Assembly (NCBI RefSeq): GCF_015752285.1
Contig: NZ_JADOUY010000003.1
Coordinates: 124,001-188,000, forward strand
Direction of reading: 5' to 3'
From: Mycetocola_A sp015752285
Lineage (GTDB): Bacteria; Actinomycetota; Actinomycetes; Actinomycetales; Microbacteriaceae
DNA length: 64,000 nt
The position numbers and the translations under genes are program-made. The notes below the pieces were generated by a model. It did no database searches. It had not been told where the DNA came from and saw nothing but the letters and a program-made list of their open reading frames with translations. Positions 51,292 through 59,216 of the stretch are shown piece by piece (positions within the stretch are counted from its first letter, which is position 1; every line of letters starts with the position of its first letter).

Positions 51292-52001
51292 CCCTGATCT
51301 CTCCTCTCCTTCTGGGGACGGTGCGCCCGGTCGAACGGCCCGGTGCAGAACTGCGCTGGTCGCGGTTTCTCCCGGCGACCTCCGCCGAAGGCCCCGGCCT
51401 GCGGGCTGCGTTATGGGTGCAGGGTTGCAATGTGCGCTGCCCCGGCTGTTTCAACCCGCACCTCTGGGCGGAACGCGGGGCCGCCGTCGACGAGACGACG
51501 GTGCTCGCCACCCGATTCGTGACGGATGCCGTCGCGGCCGGCGCGCAGGGAATCACCCTTCTCGGCGGCGAACCGTTCGACCAGGCGGCCGCGCTCGCCA
51601 CGATCGCCGAAGCCTTCCGTGACGCCGGTCTCACCGTGATGACGTTCTCCGGGTACACCCTCGACCTGCTGACCGAGTGGGCAGGCGACCGTGCCGACAT
51701 CGCCCGGCTGCTCGCCGCCACAGACCTGCTCATCGACGGGCCGTACCTGCAGGACGCGCCTGACAGCATCCGCCCGTGGCTCGGGTCGACCAATCAGGGT
51801 ATCCGGGCGCTCACTCCGGCGTATGCCGATGAGGTCGCGCGGATCGAACGGGAGGGCGGACGGGACCGGCTCGAGATTCGCATCCACCGTGACGGCCGGA
51901 TCGACGTGAACGGGTGGGCAGACACCTCCGCCCTCGAGAATCTCTTGCACGACCTGGGTCCGCGACAGGACCGTCCCCGAACGAAAGCGACAGCCTCATG
52001 A
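51288..52001 (+). CDS. Minimal radical SAM protein (NrdG/activase-like)
   Basis: A 237-residue enzyme with one [4Fe-4S] motif C47-x3-C51-x2-C54 in GCNVRCPGCFN, and the SAM-binding LLGGEPF near 93. No further cysteines follow, so no auxiliary cluster is expected. It resembles anaerobic ribonucleotide reductase or glycyl-radical activases, but no NrdD or glycyl-radical enzyme is nearby. The start is GTG at 51288, coupled to DUF2997; the stop overlaps the DUF1257 ATG. It probably acts within this operon on DUF2997, DUF1257 or another partner. Confidence 0.85.
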   Translation: MTLISPLLLGTVRPVERPGAELRWSRFLPATSAEGPGLRAALWVQGCNVRCPGCFNPHLWAERGAAVDETTVLATRFVTDAVAAGAQGITLLGGEPFDQAAALATIAEAFRDAGLTVMTFSGYTLDLLTEWAGDRADIARLLAATDLLIDGPYLQDAPDSIRPWLGSTNQGIRALTPAYADEVARIEREGGRDRLEIRIHRDGRIDVNGWADTSALENLLHDLGPRQDRPRTKATAS

Positions 52002-52498
52002 GCGTGACTCTTCTCCTCATCCCCCTCGCCATCGCGGCCGCAACGGCGGCCGGCGGAGTCGGTGTGGCCGGAGCGGTGACGATGGCCAGGAACACGGGCG
52101 ACGACAGCGCCGGACCGGCACCCGCCCTGCGTGTGCGGACCCGGATGAAGGACAGCACCCTCCTCTCCGACGCGCTGACGAACCTCGGAGCGACCCGCGT
52201 GGAGGTCTCGAAGAGGTCCGTCACGGCGGAGATCGACGGCACGTCGCTGACGATGCGGCTCACCGACGACAAGATCTGGGAGGCGCACGTCGAAGGCATC
52301 GACGGACGCGTCGTCGATGAGGCATCCGTCACGGACCTCATCCAGCGCCTGGATGCCGAGTATGCCCTGCTCGTGCAGCAGACCGTGGCGGAGAAGATCC
52401 GGCAGCGCGCCGAAAGCTCGGGATTCGACCTCGTCTCTGAGACGCGTGACGTCGACGACACCGTCACGATGGTGCTCAACGTGCGCTCGGACGCCTAG
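51998..52498 (+). CDS. DUF1257 (Ycf35-like) protein with N-terminal membrane segment
   Basis: A 166-residue protein. Residues 5-29 are a hydrophobic anchor or uncleaved signal. The rest matches DUF1257/Ycf35: MKDSTLLSDALTNLGATRVE, DDKIWEAHVEGI, then VVDEASVTDLIQRLDAEYAL, and a C-terminal strand ETRDVDDTVTMVLNVRSDA. Typical Ycf35 proteins are soluble and ~120 residues, so the added membrane segment is unusual. The ATG overlaps the radical SAM stop. It has no cysteine in the core. Function is unknown, but the Ycf46-Ycf35 pairing is shared with cyanobacteria and some plastids. Confidence 0.8.
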   Translation: MSVTLLLIPLAIAAATAAGGVGVAGAVTMARNTGDDSAGPAPALRVRTRMKDSTLLSDALTNLGATRVEVSKRSVTAEIDGTSLTMRLTDDKIWEAHVEGIDGRVVDEASVTDLIQRLDAEYALLVQQTVAEKIRQRAESSGFDLVSETRDVDDTVTMVLNVRSDA

Positions 52499-52510
52499 GC
52501 GGTTTCACCG

Positions 52511-53415
52511 ATGTCCAACGCGCAGCGCTCAGGCCGGTCGGCTGGTGCGTCTGGCGCGCCCTCCATCCTCTGGCTTCTTGGCGCGAGTTCGTGGATGCTG
52601 CTTGTGTTGCCGCCGAACGGTGCGACCGCGTGGCTGGCGTTCACTCTCATCGCCGGAATCGGCCGGCGACGGTCGTGGTGGGTGGCCGCAGCCGTCTATG
52701 CGGTGATCGCGATCGCGTTCGATCTCGTGGACGACCCGGTCGGCGACATCCTGCAGGGCACCCTCTACATCGTGATCGTCGCGCACGCGCTGATCGCGAA
52801 CACGACCTGGCTGAGCCTGCTGTGGGCCCGCCGTGAGAACGGTCTGACGATCTCCGGCAACCGCCAGAAGCCGCGGCCGACGACGAAGCGCACGGCTCGG
52901 CCCCGGAGTTCGGTGTCGCCTGAGGGGGAGAGGCTTCTGGTCGAGTCCGGGCGGTCACGTATGACTACCTCGCCGATCCGGACGACATCGCCGATGCGCG
53001 GGCACACCCTCCCCGGGAGACGAGCGCGACGGCCGCGGCGTGGGTCGACGGCGGGTCTGCTGGTGCCGGTGCTGGTGGTGGTGCTGGTGCTGGTGGTAGT
53101 GCCGGGTCTCGCGCCCGGTCGGGGTCGCGCTCGCGGCGTTCGCGTGCCGCAGCATCCGCCGCCGAGGTACCGGTCGAGCCGATCGACGTGAATGCGGCGA
53201 ATCAGCGTGCACTCGCGAAACTCACCGGTATGGATCGGCGGCTGGCAAAGGCGGTGGTCGCTGAACGGACGAAGCGGGGCGGGTTCTCCTCGCTCGAGGA
53301 CTTCGCCACGACTGCAGGGATGCAGCCGCACGAGATCGTGCGCCTCCGCGATGAGGCGTTCTGCTCGCCGCGACCTCGTGCTGCACGGAGCTTCGGGCGT
53401 CGACTCGACTACTGA
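52511..53415 (+). pseudogene. Membrane/helix-hairpin-helix protein, frame-disrupted (two-frame gene)
   Basis: The gene opens at 52511 (MSNAQRSGRSAGASGAPSIL) with about three or four membrane helices to residue ~115. Coding quality then moves to another frame: from 52924 that frame reads GGEASGRVRAVTYDYLADPD, then an Ala/Gly linker and the DNA-binding-type helix-hairpin-helix IDVNAANQRALAKLTGM...AVVAERTKRGGFSSLEDF, ending at 53415. A TGA at 52921 in the second frame and a GGGGG run at 52924-52928 localise the likely break; one missing G would restore a single ~300-residue protein. It may be a sequencing error, a true mutation or programmed slippage. It follows DUF1257 by 12 nt. Confidence 0.7.
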
Positions 53416-53422
53416 CGCGTAC

Positions 53423-53494
53423 GCCGCCGCATGGGCCGCCGCATGGGCCGCCGCATGGGCCGCCGCATGGGCCGCCGCGCCAGCCGCCGCATCG
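53423..53494 (+). repeat. 12-bp minisatellite (GCCGCCGCATGG)
   Basis: Six head-to-tail units, four perfect (53423-53470) and two diverged (53471-53494). It begins 8 nt after the stop of the helix-hairpin-helix gene. The open frame AAAW... across it is a by-product. Confidence 0.9.
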
Positions 53495-53521
53495 GCTGAG
53501 CATGCTGCGGTTCTGCGCTCA

Positions 53522-53593
53522 TGCTGCACTTTCACGGCCGTACTGCCCGTCCATGCTGCATTTGCAACTGCAGCATCGACACATAAGCGCAGC
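53522..53593. repeat. Palindromic repeat family 1, degenerate long copy
   Basis: TGCTGCACTTTCACGG and a diverged left arm are followed by TGCTGCATTTGCAACTGCAGCA, TCGACACATAAGCGCAGC. The core reads TTTGCAAC rather than GTTGCAAC. Confidence 0.7.
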
Positions 53594-53681
53594 GCGGGCG
53601 CGCGGATGCCGCGACCGACCGGCTTCGCAACCGGGACCCGGCCCCTGGCATCCGTTCGCACTCCACCTACAGGAACTGACG

Positions 53682-53835
53682 CCAAATTCAGGAGATCGTG
53701 CCCGACACGCCGTTCCGCGGCCCCGGCCAGACGGCGTGTCGCGAGGATCGCCTGAATTTGCAGCCTCCTCCTGAATTTGCAACGCTCCTGAATTTGCAAC
53801 GCTCCTGAATTTGCAGCACACTCCTGAATTTGCTG
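53682..53835. repeat. Palindromic repeat family 2, copy 2 with tandem right half-units
   Basis: The full element is 53682-53763: CCAAATTCAGGAGATCG, GACACGCCG, loop, CGGCGTGTCGC, GCCTGAATTTGCAG. It is followed by four more TCCTGAATTTGC units (near 53769, 53787, 53805 and 53823), spaced by 18 nt. Only the right arm has been amplified. Confidence 0.88.
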
Positions 53836-53905
53836 CATGGCCCTCCCCGTGCGGCAGCACGCCCCACCGGCGGATGCCGCCACGGCCGCCACACGCAGAA
53901 CCCAA

Positions 53906-53926
53906 CTTGAGTCGGACTGGCTCAAG
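53906..53926. promoter_or_regulatory. HAIR operator 1 (HspR site)
   Basis: CTTGAGT-N7-GCTCAAG matches the HspR-associated inverted repeat consensus CTTGAGT-N7-ACTCAAG with one mismatch. It implies heat-shock repression by an HspR protein encoded elsewhere. Confidence 0.85.
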
Positions 53927-53969
53927 TTTTTGATGAGTGCGGGAATAGCGAGCGCAGACCTGCCGTTGA

Positions 53970-53990
53970 GTTGAGTCATTGGCACTCGAG
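53970..53990. promoter_or_regulatory. HAIR operator 2 (HspR site)
   Basis: GTTGAGT-N7-ACTCGAG is a second, weaker HAIR element with the same 7-nt spacer. It ends 14 nt before the Clp start codon and abuts the AGGAGG ribosome site. Confidence 0.7.
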
Positions 53991-54004
53991 TTCCAGGAGG
54001 ATCC

Positions 54005-56566
54005 ATGCCCGCATTCTTCGGTCCCGCAGGTTCAGGGAACGAATCGTTCGACGAGTTTCTCGCGCGCTACCTGCAGGGGCAGCGTGCCGCCCAATCCGGG
54101 CGGACGATCGACATCACCCGGCTGCTCAGCCGACGCACCCAGGAGGTGCTCGCCGATGCCGCCCGTTTCGCCGTCGATCACGGCCACACCGAGGTCGATG
54201 CCCTGCACATCCTGCGAGTGATGGTCGAGTCGTCACCGGTGGCCGAGGCGCTCCGCGCGCTCGGCACCGACCCGACCGCGCTCGCCGAAGCCACCGAGCA
54301 GCGGCTGCCCGAGCGGTCGGAGCGACGCGTCGACACGGCATCCATCACCTCGTCGTCCCAGCGTGCGCTCCTCGACGCTCACCAGGTCGCCCGTGCATTC
54401 GGTTCCACCTACATCGACCCCGAGCACCTGTTCTTCGCGTTCGTCGTGAACCAGGAGATGCCTGCCGGTCAGGTGCTCGCGAGCTTCGGCGTCACCCCGG
54501 AAACGCTGCAGGCCGGATACGAAGCCGCCCGTGAGGCGCAGGCGTCAGGCGAAACGCCGGGCCAGGCGGAGGCATCCGACACCCCGCAGCTCGACAAGTT
54601 CGGCACCGATCTGACCGAGCTCGCCCGCGCCGGAAAGCTCGACCCGGTGATCGGTCGCGCAGACGAGATCGCCCAGACCATCGAGATCCTCTCGCGCCGT
54701 ACCAAGAACAACCCGGTGCTGATCGGTGAAGCCGGAGTCGGCAAGACCGCCGTCGTCGAGGGCCTCGCCCAGGCGATCGTCGACGGCGAGGTGCCGCAGC
54801 TGCTTCGCGACAAGCGCGTCGTCGCCCTCGACCTCGCAGCCATGGTCGGCGGCACCCGCTACCGCGGCGACTTCGAGGAACGCCTCACGACGCTCCTCGA
54901 CGAGATCTCCGCGCACCAGGGCGAACTGATCGTCTTTCTCGACGAACTGCACACGGTCGTCGGTGCAGGAGGGAGCGGTGAGGGTGGTGGTCTCGACGCC
55001 GGCAACATCCTCAAGCCACGCCTCGCCCGCGGCGAACTCCACGTCGTCGGGGCGACAACGCTCAACGAGTACCGCCGCGTGGAGAAGGACCCTGCCCTCG
55101 AGCGCCGGTTCCAGTCCGTCACCGTGACCGAGCCCAGCGTCGATGACGCCGAGCAGATCCTCGTCGGACTCCGCCCCCGCTACGAGGAGTTCCACGCCGT
55201 CAGCTACACCGACGAAGCGCTCCGCGCCGCCGTCGACCTGTCAGCCCGCTACGTGACCGACCGGTTCCTACCGGACAAGGCCATCGACCTCCTCGACCAG
55301 GCGGGCGCGCGACTGCGTCTCCGCCAGGTCGTGACGATCGACACCGCACCGATGCGCGCGGAGATCGCGATCCTCGAGGCGGCGAAGGATGCCGCCGTCG
55401 TCGACGAGCGCTACGAGGAGGCCTCCCGCCTGCGCGACGAGATCGAAGCGCTCACTGCGCAGATCGCTGCTGCCGAGTCGACGGATGCCCCGGCATCCGC
55501 TTCGGTTCCAGCCATCGTCGGTGAGGCGGAGATCGCCGAGATCATCTCGCGTGCAACCGGCATCCCGGCCACGAGGCTCACCCAGGGTGACCGTGCCCGG
55601 CTCGCGCACCTCGAGACCGAGCTGCACGAGCGTGTGATCGGGCAGGACGACGCGGTCGAGTCGATAGCGAAGGCCGTGCGACGCAGCCGGACGGGGATGG
55701 GAGACCCGAACCGCCCGGTCGGCAGCTTCCTCTTTCTCGGTCCCACCGGCGTCGGCAAGACCGAACTCGCGAAGGCGCTCGCGTTCTCGCTGTTCGGGAA
55801 CGACTCGGCGATGCTGCGCTTCGACATGAGTGAGTTCGGCGAGCGGCACACGGTGTCGCGCCTCGTCGGTGCTCCTCCCGGGTATGTCGGATACGACGAG
55901 GCCGGCCAGCTGACCGAGCGCGTGCGTCGCAACCCGTATTCGGTGATCCTGCTCGACGAGATCGAGAAGGCCCACCCGGACGTATTCAACCTGCTGCTGC
56001 AGGTGCTCGACGACGGGCGTCTGACCGACGGGCAGGGTCGCACCGTGGACTTCAGGAACACGGTGATCATCATGACCTCGAACATCGGCTCGGAGTTCCT
56101 GGCCAGCCGCAGCGGAGCGCTCGGCTTCGTCGCAGATGGTGGCGGGGAAAACGGGTTCGGATCGGACAAGGCTCTCCGCGACCGCGTCATGGGCAAACTG
56201 CGCGAGCAGATGCGGCCGGAGTTCCTCAACCGCATCGACGAGGTCGTGCTGTTCCGCAAGCTCGACCCGGCGCAGCTTCACGACATCGTGCGGCTGCTGC
56301 TGGGGCGCACGTCGGAGCGACTCGGTGACCAGGGCATCGCGCTCAGCGTCTCGGATGCAGCCGTCGACTGGATCGCCACGCACGGCTTCGAGCCCGAGTA
56401 CGGCGCCAGGCCGCTGCGCCGGGTGATCCAGCGTGAGGTCGAGGACCGCATCGCCGGTCTCATGGTCGACGCCGAACTCGAGGCAGGGTCGGCAATCCTG
56501 GTTGCGGTGGACGGTGACGCGATCACCGTGCACGCCGACAGCGTCGAGGCGCAGGCCGCCGCGTAG
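54005..56566 (+). CDS. clpC: ClpC-like Clp/Hsp100 ATPase under HspR control
   Basis: An 853-residue Clp unfoldase with double N-domain, two AAA modules (Walker A GEAGVGKT near 240 and GPTGVGKT near 580), and Walker B LIVFLDELHT and VILLDEIEKAH. Between them is only a short UVR-like coiled coil (DERYEEASRLRDEIEALTAQI), not the long ClpB propeller. A hydrophobic LGF tripeptide in SGALGFVADG near 700 matches the ClpP-docking loop. It is therefore ClpC-like and probably feeds ClpP, although HAIR-controlled genes of this kind are often named clpB. It opens with an unusual MPAFFGPAGSGNESFDEFLA extension and has AGGAGG before the ATG. Confidence 0.88.
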   Translation: MPAFFGPAGSGNESFDEFLARYLQGQRAAQSGRTIDITRLLSRRTQEVLADAARFAVDHGHTEVDALHILRVMVESSPVAEALRALGTDPTALAEATEQRLPERSERRVDTASITSSSQRALLDAHQVARAFGSTYIDPEHLFFAFVVNQEMPAGQVLASFGVTPETLQAGYEAAREAQASGETPGQAEASDTPQLDKFGTDLTELARAGKLDPVIGRADEIAQTIEILSRRTKNNPVLIGEAGVGKTAVVEGLAQAIVDGEVPQLLRDKRVVALDLAAMVGGTRYRGDFEERLTTLLDEISAHQGELIVFLDELHTVVGAGGSGEGGGLDAGNILKPRLARGELHVVGATTLNEYRRVEKDPALERRFQSVTVTEPSVDDAEQILVGLRPRYEEFHAVSYTDEALRAAVDLSARYVTDRFLPDKAIDLLDQAGARLRLRQVVTIDTAPMRAEIAILEAAKDAAVVDERYEEASRLRDEIEALTAQIAAAESTDAPASASVPAIVGEAEIAEIISRATGIPATRLTQGDRARLAHLETELHERVIGQDDAVESIAKAVRRSRTGMGDPNRPVGSFLFLGPTGVGKTELAKALAFSLFGNDSAMLRFDMSEFGERHTVSRLVGAPPGYVGYDEAGQLTERVRRNPYSVILLDEIEKAHPDVFNLLLQVLDDGRLTDGQGRTVDFRNTVIIMTSNIGSEFLASRSGALGFVADGGGENGFGSDKALRDRVMGKLREQMRPEFLNRIDEVVLFRKLDPAQLHDIVRLLLGRTSERLGDQGIALSVSDAAVDWIATHGFEPEYGARPLRRVIQREVEDRIAGLMVDAELEAGSAILVAVDGDAITVHADSVEAQAAA

Positions 56567-56604
56567 CGCTCTGTCCTGCGCCCGGGCCGAGGTGCGCACG
56601 CCGG

Positions 56605-56667
56605 ATGCTCCTGTTCCAGTCGAGTGCGGTAGTTGCAACAGCAGCACTCGACTGGAACTGCAACACC
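56605..56667. repeat. Palindromic repeat family 1, copy with CCAGTCGAGTGC arms (best of that subtype)
   Basis: TGCTCCTGTTCCAGTCGAGTGC, GGTAGTTGCAACAGCA, GCACTCGACTGGAACTGCAACA. It folds into a long near-perfect hairpin between the convergent Clp gene and the next gene. It is the partner of the copy at 95-154. Confidence 0.88.
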
Positions 56668-56694
56668 GGGAGGTTCCGGGGCGGATGCCTCGGG

Positions 56695-57114
56695 TCAGGC
56701 CGTCTGCGCGCTCAGCACTCCGAGAACGGCGAGGGCGTAAGCATCCGGCGCCGTCTCGGCGTCGAACCGCTGCTTCTGCCCGCCACGATCGACCTCGACC
56801 ACATACATGTCGTCGACGCGCAGCAGAAAGCTGAACGTGGGCCCGAGCAGGTCGCGCAGCTGATCCTCACGCGGCAGCCACAGGGTTTTCTCGAGGGCGA
56901 CCGAGTCGAGCGCCCACTCTGTCGTGCCGTTGAACCCGAGGATTGTTCCGGTGTCGTAGTCGTGCGGCTCGATGGTCATATCGCTGACGGTGAAGACCTC
57001 ACCCTCGAACTCGGCCGCACTCAGGCAGAACTGGTCCCCGGACTCAGGGATCCAGCCGAGCCCGGCTTCGCGGAGTTGTTGCGCCAGTTCAATCGATGTC
57101 GTCATGACCGTCAT
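56695..57114 (-). CDS. Conserved small protein of unknown function (sometimes labelled CpaE-like)
   Basis: A 139-residue soluble protein: a helix SIELAQQLREAGLGW, then strands with FTVSDMTIEPHDY and ILGFNGTTEWALDSV, and LPREDQLRDLLG near 85. I recognise this as a conserved actinobacterial type that databases sometimes call a pilus-assembly protein, but it lacks the ATPase features of CpaE. Start ATG 57114 or 57105; neither has a strong ribosome site. It lies 74 nt after the DUF5107 gene on the same strand. Confidence 0.7.
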   Translation of the reverse strand: MTVMTTSIELAQQLREAGLGWIPESGDQFCLSAAEFEGEVFTVSDMTIEPHDYDTGTILGFNGTTEWALDSVALEKTLWLPREDQLRDLLGPTFSFLLRVDDMYVVEVDRGGQKQRFDAETAPDAYALAVLGVLSAQTA

Positions 57115-57188
57115 AGCTCGATCGTGGCATCCGAGCATGGGAATCGTCTGCGATCCCGGCGACGCGTCTCGCCGAGCCCGCGACCCCG

Positions 57189-59177
57189 TCACATCCGGAA
57201 GTCGTACGCCCGCGGCAACGGCGCCCGGGATGCGCCCGCCGCTGCCTGGTACTCGTTCCACAGGTCCTCGAGCAGCGCGTCTCCTTCGCGCAGGTCGAGC
57301 ACCTCGATATCGCGATCGAGGATGCCGCGGCACCGGTCCACGTCGCCGGTCGCGAGTGCGGCACGCGCCTCGGCGACGAGCACACGGCCGTCGTTCCGCT
57401 GCTCGGAGTCGAGCGATTCGACCAGAGCGAGCACATCCGCGTGGTGGCCGGCCCGTCGCAGTGCTCCGAGCAACTCCCGAGTGAGTGGAAGCAGCCCGGC
57501 GGCGAGCTCGTGCGCCGAGCGATAGAACGCGACGGCCTCCGCGGTGTTGCCACGGTCGTCGGCGAGGGCAGCGAGGTTCCGCAACGCCCACGCGTTCGGC
57601 GCAGCGTCGACGGATGCCTGCCAGTAGGCGCCCGCATCGGCGTACGCCCCCTGCGCGGCGGCGATCACGCCGAGGTGCAGCGAGGCCAGCCAGTCGTCGC
57701 GTTGCCTGAGAAACGGCACCCAGCGTCGGTCGATCTGGTACGACAGTGGAGGGTTGGCGGGATCCTGCTCGACTGTGCTCATCGGTTCGCCGCGCAGCAG
57801 ACGCTCCCAGTATCCGGTTTCGGAGTCGACCTCAGGCCCGGTGCCTGTTTCCGAACCGGCGCCGACGGCACCCTGGGGGAACGGCGTCAACTCGGCCGGG
57901 AACGGTGCCAGGCCGGCCCGTGAGCGCAGTTCGTTCTCGATCGCGCCCCAGCCCGAACCATCGGGAATCAACTCCACGATCAGCTCGCCAGACTGGTCAC
58001 GCTCACGGAACCGCTCGAGCCGCTCAGCCAATCCACGGTCGGCCAGGTTCTGGGCCACAGCGCCGGTCGCTGTGGCCCAGTCAGCGGACCGAGCTACGGA
58101 GGCGTCGAGCTGCAGGGCACCGTATGCCTCGACCCAGGACCATGCGGTGTCCGCTGGCATCCGCAGGTATTCGAGCTGGGTGCGCGCGAGTCCGGCCTGG
58201 ATCTCACAGTACGAATCGGCGCCCGACACCCATTCCTGCCAGTGTCTGCCGCCCGGGTCCTGGCCCCAGACGAAGAGTTTGCGACCCTTGAGATTCGCGG
58301 TCGACGCCTGCACGAGACCGAAACCGTCGTCGTCCACCGCGGCGATCCACGGCATCCGTGTGCCCGCCGTGTCGAAGAAGTAGTCCACCGTCTCGACCGT
58401 CCGCCCCGGCCAGGTGATGTCGACGCCATCGGCAAGAGGAACGCCCACCGTGCTGAGCACGCGTTCGGCGCCGTATTTCCACGCGGATGCCGCGGGCGCG
58501 AGCACGCGCGTGCCCTCCGTTTGCGGAACAGCCATGTTCGACCACCAGTACATCGGGGTGGCGTCCGGTTGTGCGTTGAGGATCGTGCCGCGAATGACGA
58601 GTTCGTGCGAGTCGTCGGGGAGCCAGGCGTCCACGCGGAAGGTGACGTTGCGGATGCGCTCGTATTCGAAGAACCGCAACCCGACCTCGCCGTCGGGCCC
58701 GGTCAGCGCCGCGACGTGCACGGGTGAGCTCGTGAAGGGGGAGTGCCCGATCATGCCGATGTTCCACTCAACACCGCCGGCGAACCAGGCGTTGCGGAGC
58801 GCGAGGTTGCGGAAGCGGATCGCGTCGTTCTGGTGCAACAGTTCCCGGCCGGTGGTGCGGTCGACGAGCGACCACAGCCGCCCGCCCAGCCCGGGCAGGA
58901 AGGTCGCGGTGAGGTGCGCGTTCTCGAGCACCATGGTCGCGTGCTCCTGCGGCTGTTCGGCGGCCAGGTATCCGTCCTGATCGAGGTAGGGAAGTGCCGT
59001 CTGCCCGCGGCTGGCCTGCTCCTCAACGCTCACGTCGGCGAGCCCCTGCTCCTCAGCCGCGTCTTCGAAACCGGACTGCGAGTGGATGTCTCCGGTGCCG
59101 AAGATGTTCGGCAGCGGATTGGACGCTCCCCACTCCGACGTCGGGATGGTCAGGCTGCCTCTGCTGATGGTCGTCAA
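57189..59177 (-). CDS. DUF5107 and TPR protein (carbohydrate-related)
   Basis: A 662-residue protein. The first ~380 residues match DUF5107, a beta-sandwich resembling carbohydrate-processing enzymes (TATFLPGLGGRLWSLVDRTT, EWNIGMIGHSPFT, YWWSNMAVPQ). The C-terminal third is tetratricopeptide-like, with paired helices (LHLGVIAAAQGAYADAGAYW onward). TTG 59177 is preferred: GAGAGGA lies 5 nt upstream and the protein starts MTTISRGSLT. There is no signal peptide. It follows a Gfo/Idh/MocA gene, so both may serve a sugar or inositol pathway; the reaction is unknown. Confidence 0.82.
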   Translation of the reverse strand: MTTISRGSLTIPTSEWGASNPLPNIFGTGDIHSQSGFEDAAEEQGLADVSVEEQASRGQTALPYLDQDGYLAAEQPQEHATMVLENAHLTATFLPGLGGRLWSLVDRTTGRELLHQNDAIRFRNLALRNAWFAGGVEWNIGMIGHSPFTSSPVHVAALTGPDGEVGLRFFEYERIRNVTFRVDAWLPDDSHELVIRGTILNAQPDATPMYWWSNMAVPQTEGTRVLAPAASAWKYGAERVLSTVGVPLADGVDITWPGRTVETVDYFFDTAGTRMPWIAAVDDDGFGLVQASTANLKGRKLFVWGQDPGGRHWQEWVSGADSYCEIQAGLARTQLEYLRMPADTAWSWVEAYGALQLDASVARSADWATATGAVAQNLADRGLAERLERFRERDQSGELIVELIPDGSGWGAIENELRSRAGLAPFPAELTPFPQGAVGAGSETGTGPEVDSETGYWERLLRGEPMSTVEQDPANPPLSYQIDRRWVPFLRQRDDWLASLHLGVIAAAQGAYADAGAYWQASVDAAPNAWALRNLAALADDRGNTAEAVAFYRSAHELAAGLLPLTRELLGALRRAGHHADVLALVESLDSEQRNDGRVLVAEARAALATGDVDRCRGILDRDIEVLDLREGDALLEDLWNEYQAAAGASRAPLPRAYDFRM

Positions 59178-59216
59178 CGCGTTCCTCTCGAAAAGAAGTG
59201 AGTGCCCCAGAACCAC

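Larger units (their letters stand above)
53416..54004. other. Repeat-rich intergenic region before the Clp gene
   Basis: No gene is supported. The region contains, in order, a 12-bp minisatellite, a family 1 repeat, a family 2 repeat with extra tandem half-units, and two HAIR operators with the Clp ribosome site. It is the densest repeat cluster in the window. Confidence 0.75.

Noticed and set aside
51288..52001. Assignment as a true NrdG
   Set aside because: No anaerobic ribonucleotide reductase is nearby, and the gene is locked into the DUF2997/DUF1257 operon, so only activase-like is claimed.
53192..53755. A frame with repeated AAAW segments
   Set aside because: It is produced by the 12-bp minisatellite and runs through intergenic repeats; the helix-hairpin-helix frame is the coding one.
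53682..53835. Possible CRISPR array from regularly spaced TCCTGAATTTGC units
   Set aside because: Spacing is only 18 nt, the spacers are nearly identical, and there are no cas genes; it is a tandemly expanded palindromic element.
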